From the NCBI RefSeq assembly GCF_937877005.1, contig NZ_CALEFV010000317.1, positions 1 through 13,992 on the forward strand: a stretch of 13,992 nt of DNA. The letters run 5' to 3'. This stretch comes from an uncultured Fibrobacter sp. (GTDB lineage: Bacteria; Fibrobacterota; Fibrobacteria; Fibrobacterales; Fibrobacteraceae). The notes beneath the pieces are model-generated. The model saw only the letters and a program-made list of their open reading frames with translations. It had not been told where the DNA came from and did no database searches. Each line of letters begins with the position of its first letter. Within the stretch, counting starts at the first letter, position 1. The position numbers and the translations under genes were made by a program. This document shows, piece by piece, positions 1 to 5,371 of this stretch.

Positions 1-516
1 ACCCTCTTCGGGTCCAAGCCAAAGCAGGTCCGCATACCCCTTCGCCTTATGCGCCACGATATCGGGCTTCGGGAACCCCCTACGCGCAAAGACAATTAGT
101 TCAATATCACGCAAAAGCAAATGACCATTGTAGTTTGTCCCGAAAAAATTCATCGGATCACGCCAATGCGGAATATTGTCGTAGGTATCCGCCCCCGTGA
201 GCAGACGGAAATTCACATCAGGAAACTTTTCCTTGAGTCCACACAGAAATACGTACGAACCGCGAAAGTCCCCTTGTTCAATTTCTAGATCCGAGAGAAT
301 CATTTGCGGATGCCCTTCCATGGCAATTTCAAGCATATCGAAGCGCTGCTCGGGAGTCGCGCACAAAGTCTTGTCCCAGCGGTCTGGACTTGGCATAAAC
401 CAGACCTCATCACAAAAATTTCTTTCAATGCAGGTCTTCGCGACGCGAATATGATCCATATGAACCGGATCAAACGCACCACCCATCACCGCCACATTCT
501 TCTTCATTTCAGACAA
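1..516 (-). CDS. NadD-like nicotinate-nucleotide adenylyltransferase, 3' end cut by window edge
   Basis: The 172 visible residues belong to the nucleotidyltransferase fold that transfers AMP to nicotinate mononucleotide in NAD synthesis (cytoplasmic). Seen: the N-terminal ATP-binding motif GGAFDPVHMDH (residues 12-22, GxFDPxHxxH type), a PEQRFDML stretch matching the family's (Q)R..ML segment, LLTGADTYDNIPHW (family pattern GxDxx..W), and IVFARRGFP (family IV..RpG). The C-terminal ISxTxxR motif would lie beyond base 1. The usual PPHK loop reads PSPDRWDKT, so another NMN/NaMN-type adenylyltransferase is possible. Start: TTG at 516 is preceded by GAGGA (527-523) at 6-nt spacing. The in-frame ATG at 507 would sit 15 nt from it, so TTG is preferred. 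It is the last gene of the rsgA operon in this window, 23 nt after the outer-membrane-type protein. Confidence 0.8.
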   Translation of the reverse strand, partial: MSEMKKNVAVMGGAFDPVHMDHIRVAKTCIERNFCDEVWFMPSPDRWDKTLCATPEQRFDMLEIAMEGHPQMILSDLEIEQGDFRGSYVFLCGLKEKFPDVNFRLLTGADTYDNIPHWRDPMNFFGTNYNGHLLLRDIELIVFARRGFPKPDIVAHKAKGYADLLWLGPEEG

Positions 517-539
517 GCTAAATCCTCAATACGACATTT

Positions 540-1142
540 TTAGATAGCGTATACGGCAAATCCGATATTCAGTTGCAGACGTCCTCCATCCACATTCTTA
601 TCTAGGAACGGATCGTAATGGTTTAGCACCCAACGATAACCGACTTCAGCAAAAAGAAGCGTCCTAGAGAAAATAAAGAATACCGAACCAATCCCAAGGC
701 CCCATTCGTTCCAGGCCACATCGCCCAGGTCCGAAAGTTCCTTGACGCGAGAATAATTCCCCATCAGGTACATATCCCCAAAAAACTGAAGCCCCAGTTC
801 GAAATCCATTTCGGAATGATCCACCTCATAGTCATCTCCATCATCGGCATCTTCCTTGTAACCGAACATACCGTACCCGACCCTCAGGTAACCGAGTCCC
901 GGATACCAGATGCCAATCAATGGCTCAATCTGCCTCAGACCAATTCCACGGTCGGAACCGACTCCCGTTCCCGATCCAAAGCCAAGCGCCCCCCCTAGAA
1001 CCAGCGGAGCGCGAATACCCGAAAGCATCGGTCCGCCGGCAGCGGATGTCTGCGCAGGAGCCGCAGCAGGAGCGGCAGCGACATCCGCCTGAGCCAAGGC
1101 TAATGAGCAGCATAATAGCAACAAGGACAGGATTTTCCGCAT
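540..1142 (-). CDS. Small exported outer-membrane-type beta protein, unknown function
   Basis: A 200-aa protein I do not recognise as a named family. Residues 1-19 are a signal peptide (MRKILSLLLL core, likely cleavage after AQA), followed by an Ala/Pro-rich stretch (20-35). The rest is Gly- and aromatic-rich with alternating strands (about 70-95, 110-132, 144-157, 160-175, 186-200) and ends in a strand, GRLQLNIGFAVYAI. That pattern fits a small outer-membrane beta-barrel, which is inference. An acidic loop (98-110) separates strands. Start: an in-frame GTG (1154) overlaps the upstream stop as GTGA, but the ATG at 1142 has GAGG 6 nt before it and starts directly on the signal peptide, so it is chosen; ATG 1145 is the alternative. 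Tight spacing to the membrane-protein gene upstream and the NadD-like gene downstream indicates one operon. Confidence 0.75.
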   Translation of the reverse strand: MRKILSLLLLCCSLALAQADVAAAPAAAPAQTSAAGGPMLSGIRAPLVLGGALGFGSGTGVGSDRGIGLRQIEPLIGIWYPGLGYLRVGYGMFGYKEDADDGDDYEVDHSEMDFELGLQFFGDMYLMGNYSRVKELSDLGDVAWNEWGLGIGSVFFIFSRTLLFAEVGYRWVLNHYDPFLDKNVDGGRLQLNIGFAVYAI

Positions 1143-1150
1143 CATATACC

Positions 1151-1558
1151 TCACGAAACAGAAATAACCGCGATACCGAGGCCAACCAGCACATTCACCG
1201 CTGCATCCACCTTGGTCATTTTGAAGAACTTCGGGCGAATCGATTCCTCCCTGAAAATTTGCGAAATTTCAAGGTGCGAAAGAACCATCGAAGCCACCAT
1301 TTTAGCCAAAACAACACCTACAATCCAATAGGCAAGGCCTGAAAAGTATATCAGGGTCACAAAGACAAGCGAAAGGACTCCCGTCAAGATAAAGTTCGAG
1401 CGTCGCACGGAACTCTCATCCGAATGATTCTCCTGCGCAAGCGACTTGAACTCCTTAACCTTCTCGCAAATGGCCTCGTAGGAGGTCATCAACTGATGCA
1501 GGTTATACCCCATCAGCACAATTGACGCGACCAGAGTCATTTTTAACGCAATATCCAT
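1151..1558 (-). CDS. Hypothetical four-TM inner-membrane protein
   Basis: A 135-aa protein of unknown function. Hydrophobic segments at about 4-20, 56-72, 76-93 and 118-134 predict four membrane helices. A charged loop of about 30 residues (30-55, including HSDESSVRRS) lies between helices 1 and 2, and a basic loop (100-116) between 3 and 4. The frame can be extended 9 nt to a TTG at 1567, but that codon directly follows the only GAGG. The ATG at 1558 has GGGAG just upstream (short, 2 nt) and GAGG at 10 nt, so ATG is used. It begins 12 nt after the rsgA stop, and its own TGA overlaps the alternative GTG of the next gene, so it is very probably co-transcribed with both. No catalytic motif is visible. 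Confidence 0.75.
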   Translation of the reverse strand: MDIALKMTLVASIVLMGYNLHQLMTSYEAICEKVKEFKSLAQENHSDESSVRRSNFILTGVLSLVFVTLIYFSGLAYWIVGVVLAKMVASMVLSHLEISQIFREESIRPKFFKMTKVDAAVNVLVGLGIAVISVS

Positions 1559-1570
1559 TACTCCCAAACC

Positions 1571-2788
1571 TCAGTTCCTTGAATTCAAAATTCTCAAATA
1601 ACTCGCATAGCGGGCATACGAAAGCTTACCCGATTCTACCGCCTCGCGCACCGAGCAGCCCGGCTCCTTCAGGTGCTTGCAGTTGCTGTACTTGCAGGTA
1701 AACAAGTCGCCCTCGAAAAATCCCGGGAAAATCTTCGCCAACGTTTCGCCATCCATATCGTCTTCGCCGTTCGCAAGACCGATGCTCCGGATCCCTGGCG
1801 TATCAATCACGTAGCCGCCACCCGGAAAATCAAACAGGCTCGAAGAGGTCGTCGTATGCCTTCCCTTGCCGTCGCGTTCGCGCACGGCGCCAGTTTCGAG
1901 TTCGGCACCCGGCACCAGGGCGTTCACCAGCGTCGACTTGCCCACACCACTTTGCCCGCTGAACACAGACGACTTGCCCAGGAGTTCTTCGCGCAGGCGT
2001 TCCAGGCCTACCCCCGACTTCACGCTTACGGGAATCACCTTGTCCACGATGCTCATGAAGTCGCGGATATCGTCGGTCAGGTCGGCCTCGCCGTTCGGCA
2101 ACAAATCCATCTTGGTGAGCACCAGCACGAACGGCAGATTGTTCAGGTTCGCCGCCAGCAAAAAGCGGTCCATGAATCCGTAGTTGAACTCCGGCTGGGT
2201 CACGCTCGCCACAATCACCACCTGGTCAATGTTTGCGGCCAGGGTGAGCTTACGCCTAAAACTGTCGCGGGGGCCAGGGCGCTTGAGTTCGCTCTTTCGC
2301 GGGAGCACGCGCACCACGCAATACTTCTGCGAACCGACACCTTCGCCACTGTCCTCGTCTTCGTTCACCTGCCCCAAAAGCACGCGGTCGCCCACCGCCG
2401 GGAATTCCCCCAGCGCCTTCGAAGTCGTCGCGCGATACATGGCAGTAACAGTAGACGGTAGAGCGTCGGAAGTAGGAAGGGTGTCATTCTGAGCGAAGCC
2501 GTTAGGCGTAGTCGAAGAATCTAACCGAACTTCACATGTTCTTCGGTGCACTTCGACCACCAGGCCCTCGACGCAATCCTTCTCGTCGATTTTTTCCAGC
2601 GGGTCCTTGATTTTCTTGATGCGGGGATTCTTGAATTCGCGACTGAAACGCTCCTTGACCGGGCGCTCGTCTACCACGCCCGATTCCAATTCACGCATCA
2701 CGTCGATACGCCTGCTGCGGTGATCGCGGCGGGTCGGCTTTACGCGACGAAGCGGAGCGGATTCTTCTTCGAATTCGTTATCAAGCAT
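1571..2788 (-). CDS. rsgA: Ribosome small-subunit GTPase RsgA (YjeQ/YloQ)
   Basis: Circularly permuted GTPase that checks late 30S subunit maturation in the cytoplasm. The 405 aa show the permuted G-motif order: G4 TKMD (225-228), G5-like SVKS (255-258), G1 GQSGVGKST (278-286), G2 HTTT (311-314), G3 DTPG (329-332). A C-terminal zinc knuckle follows, with C365, C370, H372 and C378. The N-terminal OB-fold starts near 74 (VEGLVVEV) and resumes at VGDRVLL (132-138). The protein is longer than usual (about 300-350 aa) because of a basic, charged N-terminal extension (1-72) and an insert in the OB domain (about 89-124). Thirteen residues of that insert are encoded by an interspersed-type repeat at 2483-2522. 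The ATG overlaps the upstream gene by 8 bp and has no clear Shine-Dalgarno, so translation is probably coupled. Confidence 0.96.
   Translation of the reverse strand: MLDNEFEEESAPLRRVKPTRRDHRSRRIDVMRELESGVVDERPVKERFSREFKNPRIKKIKDPLEKIDEKDCVEGLVVEVHRRTCEVRLDSSTTPNGFAQNDTLPTSDALPSTVTAMYRATTSKALGEFPAVGDRVLLGQVNEDEDSGEGVGSQKYCVVRVLPRKSELKRPGPRDSFRRKLTLAANIDQVVIVASVTQPEFNYGFMDRFLLAANLNNLPFVLVLTKMDLLPNGEADLTDDIRDFMSIVDKVIPVSVKSGVGLERLREELLGKSSVFSGQSGVGKSTLVNALVPGAELETGAVRERDGKGRHTTTSSSLFDFPGGGYVIDTPGIRSIGLANGEDDMDGETLAKIFPGFFEGDLFTCKYSNCKHLKEPGCSVREAVESGKLSYARYASYLRILNSRN
2483..2522. repeat. Interspersed-type repeat in frame within rsgA
   Basis: The 40-bp sequence begins GTCATTCTGAGCGAAG and ends AGTCGAAGAATCT on the plus strand. 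It resembles short imperfectly palindromic repeats that I know from intergenic regions of several bacterial genomes. Seen here: outer ATTCT (2486-2490) against AGAAT (2516-2520), and a core GCC-GTTA-GGC (2498-2507). On the coding strand it is read as 13 sense codons, rsgA residues 90-102 (DSSTTPNGFAQND). It falls where RsgA homologues have a short loop between OB-fold strands. There is only one copy in this window, so its repeat nature rests on recognition. Confidence 0.55.
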
Positions 2789-3074
2789 TACGCTTTTTTT
2801 CTTTATCGGTTTTCTTGCAATTTAGAAAATCCGGCAAAGTTTCTTCTAGTTCTTCTTCCGAAACGGGCCTGTTCTGACGAATGGACTCCATCAAAAAGTG
2901 AATCGCCTTCAAGCGACCATTGCACTTTTCGATACAATTATCGTAAAAGCCCTTGGTCTTATAATCTCCTTCGACAACGCGCTCGGACGCATAAAGAAAA
3001 TGCTCCACGCAAATCGAAAGCTGCTCGGCTTCCGCCCGCAAGTCCACAAGATTGCTTTTGGTAAAAAAAGGCAT
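2781..3074 (-). CDS. Hypothetical 97-aa helical protein upstream of rsgA
   Basis: I do not recognise this family. The protein is soluble and predicted helical: residues 8-35 and 43-68 form amphipathic helices, and the end is acidic (SEEELEETL, 72-80) and then Lys-rich (87-95). Cysteines occur at 22, 47, 51 and 86, but not in a clear metal-binding pattern. No signal peptide or membrane segment. The stop overlaps the rsgA start by 8 bp, so it is the first gene of the rsgA operon. There is no Shine-Dalgarno site; instead TATCTT lies at -12 to -7 from the ATG, suggesting a leaderless mRNA. Confidence 0.7.
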   Translation of the reverse strand: MPFFTKSNLVDLRAEAEQLSICVEHFLYASERVVEGDYKTKGFYDNCIEKCNGRLKAIHFLMESIRQNRPVSEEELEETLPDFLNCKKTDKEKKRNA

Positions 3075-3080
3075 GGACTA

Positions 3081-3086
3081 AAGATA
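3081..3086 (-). promoter_or_regulatory. Putative -10 box for the rsgA operon, leaderless arrangement
   Basis: TATCTT lies at -12 to -7 relative to the ATG at 3074, in the 41-bp divergent gap. A transcript starting 6-7 nt downstream would begin at or next to the start codon. No convincing -35 hexamer is seen at 16-18 nt, and no Shine-Dalgarno is present. The same geometry recurs at 3104-3109 and 5361-5366. Confidence 0.5.
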
Positions 3087-3103
3087 GAAAATAAAAGAGT
3101 ATC

Positions 3104-3109
3104 TATATT
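3104..3109 (+). promoter_or_regulatory. Putative -10 box for the UbiA-family gene, leaderless arrangement
   Basis: TATATT lies at -12 to -7 from the ATG at 3116 and is followed by TATACC and the start codon. No Shine-Dalgarno lies in the gap. It sits back to back with the opposite-strand box at 3081-3086, so the two divergent promoters occupy the same 41 bp and may interfere with each other. Confidence 0.5.
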
Positions 3110-3115
3110 TATACC

Positions 3116-4009
3116 ATGCTCCTGCACCTTTTCAAAATGTCCAGACCCGTAAACATCGTCATCGCCATGGTGACGCTTTCTATCGGCTACTACCTGCTTT
3201 CGTTCATGCCAGTCCAGCAAGGGGGCATTTCCTGGGAATCCCTCATTTTACAGACGCTCGGTTTTGCATTTGCAATAGCCTTTGCGAACATCCAGAACGA
3301 CATCTGGGACCTAGACAGCGATCGTCTAAACCGTCCAGAGCGTCCGCTGGTAAGCGGAAAGGTTTCGGTAGCGACGGCGCGGAGGGCATGGATCATTTTT
3401 CTCGTCTTGACAATTGTCTGCGGTATCGCCGACAGCATCGTTTCTGGCACAAACTGGACCGCGGCCATTTTCTTTGTGCTACTCAGCGCGCTTCTGGTCG
3501 CCTACAACAAGTGGCTCAAGCACATTCCTCTGCTCAAGAACATGAGCGTAGGCCTTCTCTGCGTGACGCCCCTTATCCTTTGTCTGCTCTACCCCGCAGG
3601 CATTAGCGAAACCGAAGATTTTTCAATGGAAATCAACGACAAAATTGGATTTCTCTATCCTGCCATGTTGTTCGCATTTTTACTGACAACTGCCCGCGAA
3701 ATCTACAAGGATCTGGAAGACGAAACCGGCGACCTCAAGGCGGGCATCATGACTTTTCCGCTAATTGCGGGCGCTCCCACCGCAAGGCGTCTCGCCGGAT
3801 TCATCTGCATTTTCTGCTGGGCTATTTTACCGCTGCCCGTCATGCAAGGGTACTACCCCACAATGTTCCTAATCGTTGCAGGAATAGCCATCACGCCTAC
3901 CACAGCAGCAATCATCGCCTACGCGCACAAAAAAAGCTACCGTCGAGCCCAGAAACTCGTGAAGGTAGCCATGTTTGCAGGCCTCGTGGCCTTAATTGTC
4001 AGCTGCTAA
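3116..4009 (+). CDS. UbiA-family polyprenyltransferase (GGGP/DGGGP-synthase-like)
   Basis: Integral membrane prenyltransferase that joins a polyprenyl diphosphate to an acceptor. The 297 aa have about eight to nine hydrophobic helices and both Mg-diphosphate-binding Asp motifs: NDIWDLDSD (61-69, NDxxDxxxD) followed by RPLVSG, and REIYKDLEDETGD (194-206). The second motif, REIxKDxED..GD, is typical of the branch annotated as geranylgeranylglycerol-phosphate geranylgeranyltransferase, rather than UbiA or MenA proper. The acceptor (glycerol-phosphate lipid, quinone ring or other) cannot be settled from the sequence. Start: the ATG at 3116 fits the -10-like box; a second ATG at 3137 (M8) would shorten the first helix. 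The stop touches that of the convergent SDR gene. No quinone or isoprenoid gene is adjacent. Confidence 0.85.
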   Translation: MLLHLFKMSRPVNIVIAMVTLSIGYYLLSFMPVQQGGISWESLILQTLGFAFAIAFANIQNDIWDLDSDRLNRPERPLVSGKVSVATARRAWIIFLVLTIVCGIADSIVSGTNWTAAIFFVLLSALLVAYNKWLKHIPLLKNMSVGLLCVTPLILCLLYPAGISETEDFSMEINDKIGFLYPAMLFAFLLTTAREIYKDLEDETGDLKAGIMTFPLIAGAPTARRLAGFICIFCWAILPLPVMQGYYPTMFLIVAGIAITPTTAAIIAYAHKKSYRRAQKLVKVAMFAGLVALIVSC

Positions 4010-4930
4010 TTATACCTGGTCAAAGGTCCACTTGACATGGTCCATCATGAACTCATGGGCATCGAAAGCGAGACCGAACTGATCCTTGATTTTGCTTACG
4101 TCAAAGAGCATCGGGTCATCGCCCCAGCCAAGATCCGTTTCGACAATTCTGGACTTGGTTCCTGGCTTCAGGGAGAGCATCATTTCAGCGATTTCCTTCC
4201 AACTCATCCATACTTCACCTAAACCAAGAAAAATTTCTTCGTTCTTGTCGGACTCGATCAAGTTCATATAGAGTTTCGCCTGCTGGCTTGCGTGAATGAA
4301 CTGCGTTCCATCGTTCTTTATAATATTAATATCGCGATTTTCCTTGACGGCTCGCGCCATATCAAAGAAACGTCGATCCGGCTGACTGCATCCATCCGGC
4401 CATGCGGGATTACCGAACGTATACCCCGGACGAATGATATTACGCTTCATCTTGACTTCGGGGAACTGAGTCCCATAACCATGAGTAAAACCAAGGACAA
4501 ACGCTTCACCCGCGGCCTTGGTCGCTCCATAAAGGTCCATCGGAAGGTTGCTAGTCACCTCGCGCATCACAGGACGCATACGGCCCATTGCGGCAGTGCT
4601 ACTCGTGTAAATAAACTTCTGACAACCCGCCCTGGCAGCAGACTCAAGCAAGTTTACCGTCGCACGCGTATCGTTCATCATCATGGCAGTCGGAGTTTCT
4701 CCCCAACCGAGAGCAATGTGGATACAGGCTTCGCATCCCTGGAGACCTTCTGCCATCAGTTCAAAATCCGTCAAAGCGCATTCAACGAATGTCACATTCG
4801 GCATGGACTTCAGGGTCGGAACCTTGTTCGGGTGACGAGTCGCAATAACAACTTCGTGTCCCTTTTCGAGAAGGGCCTTGACCACATAGTGACCAATAAA
4901 GCCTGTACCACCGGTAACAAATACACGCAT
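4010..4930 (-). CDS. NAD(P)-dependent epimerase/dehydratase, extended SDR
   Basis: A 306-aa soluble Rossmann-fold oxidoreductase or epimerase. Seen: the cofactor motif GGTGFIG (7-13), active-site serines in YTSSTA (108-113), and the catalytic pair YGATK (Y134, K138). The second beta strand ends ATRHPNK with no acidic residue, which favours NADP(H) over NAD (inference). RPGYTFGNPAWP (167-178) matches the substrate-loop region of extended SDRs. The substrate is unknown; nucleotide-sugar epimerase, flavonol/cinnamoyl-type reductase and related roles are all possible. Start: the ATG at 4930 is supported by GAGGTG with a 5-nt gap, plus a promoter at 4954-4982. The gene stands alone, with its stop abutting the convergent prenyltransferase stop, so shared function with that gene is not implied. 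Confidence 0.85.
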   Translation of the reverse strand: MRVFVTGGTGFIGHYVVKALLEKGHEVVIATRHPNKVPTLKSMPNVTFVECALTDFELMAEGLQGCEACIHIALGWGETPTAMMMNDTRATVNLLESAARAGCQKFIYTSSTAAMGRMRPVMREVTSNLPMDLYGATKAAGEAFVLGFTHGYGTQFPEVKMKRNIIRPGYTFGNPAWPDGCSQPDRRFFDMARAVKENRDINIIKNDGTQFIHASQQAKLYMNLIESDKNEEIFLGLGEVWMSWKEIAEMMLSLKPGTKSRIVETDLGWGDDPMLFDVSKIKDQFGLAFDAHEFMMDHVKWTFDQV

Positions 4931-4953
4931 ATTAACACCTCTTTTTTTTTAGT

Positions 4954-4982
4954 AAAATACAAACCTTCTGGGAAGCGTGCAA
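4954..4982 (-). promoter_or_regulatory. Sigma70-type promoter for the SDR gene
   Basis: The minus strand shows TTGCAC (4982-4977) and TATTTT (4959-4954) separated by exactly 17 nt. Transcription would start around 4947, giving a leader of roughly 17 nt containing an A-run and the GAGGTG ribosome binding site. This is the most conventional promoter in the window. The rest of the 115-bp gap (4983-5045) shows no convincing terminator for the upstream 102-aa gene. Confidence 0.55.
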
Positions 4983-5045
4983 CTCTCCCCAACAAAAAAG
5001 AGATTACAAACGTGTACAATAATTGCGTTTTTTGCTAGCGAATAC

Positions 5046-5354
5046 TTATTTTTCTGGACTTTCGGAATTGCGTTTTTCGAATTCTTTCTGTTTGCGCAGG
5101 ATTTCTTCGCGAGCGAGTTCAGCCTTCGATTTCTGTTCTTCAAAAAGAGAATCCAGAACTGAAATTGTCTTTCCGCTTCCTTTCTCACGAGAATTGAAGA
5201 ACAGGGCCAGCAAGAAAAAGACGGCTAAATAAGATGCGACAGCAGCAACCGCCGCAAGAATTTCCGATCCTGTAAACGCAACGACCTTGAGGTAGAGTAC
5301 GATCGAAAGCGGTATTGCAAGCATGAAGATGAATGCCGGTAACTTTTCTTTCAT
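5046..5354 (-). CDS. Hypothetical 102-aa protein with two TM helices and a C-terminal coiled coil
   Basis: Unrecognised family. Residues 6-25 and 30-53 are strongly hydrophobic, forming a helical hairpin in the inner membrane. Residues 66-95 are highly charged (EEQKSKAELAREEILRKQKE) and predicted coiled coil. The tail probably lies in the cytoplasm with the N-terminus, since there are two helices. The frame can be extended to a TTG at 5369, but the ATG at 5354 has TATCTT at -12 to -7 and is preferred. It starts 17 nt after the stop of the PL1-like lipoprotein gene, so it may be read both from that operon and from its own leaderless promoter. Function unknown. Confidence 0.7.
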   Translation of the reverse strand: MKEKLPAFIFMLAIPLSIVLYLKVVAFTGSEILAAVAAVASYLAVFFLLALFFNSREKGSGKTISVLDSLFEEQKSKAELAREEILRKQKEFEKRNSESPEK

Positions 5355-5360
5355 GACTCT

Positions 5361-5366
5361 AAGATA
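5361..5366 (-). promoter_or_regulatory. Putative -10 box for the 102-aa gene, leaderless arrangement
   Basis: TATCTT lies at -12 to -7 from the ATG at 5354, the same spacing as at 3081-3086 and 3104-3109. It sits just before and partly defines the 17-bp gap after the lipoprotein stop codon. No -35 match and no good Shine-Dalgarno (only AGAG at 2 nt). Confidence 0.45.
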
Positions 5367-5371
5367 CAAAA

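Noticed and set aside
1673..2461. Long plus-strand reading frame opposite rsgA
   Set aside because: The minus-strand RsgA frame carries every GTPase motif. The plus frame is rich in His/Arg/Ala with no recognisable domain, a usual shadow of a codon-biased gene.
4941..4950. T-run on the plus strand as a terminator
   Set aside because: No stem precedes it on the plus strand and no plus-strand gene ends there. On the minus strand it is the A-run just upstream of the SDR ribosome binding site.
4983..5045. Terminator or small RNA in the gap after the 102-aa gene
   Set aside because: Only short partial palindromes around TGTACA; no stable stem followed by a T-run on the minus strand.
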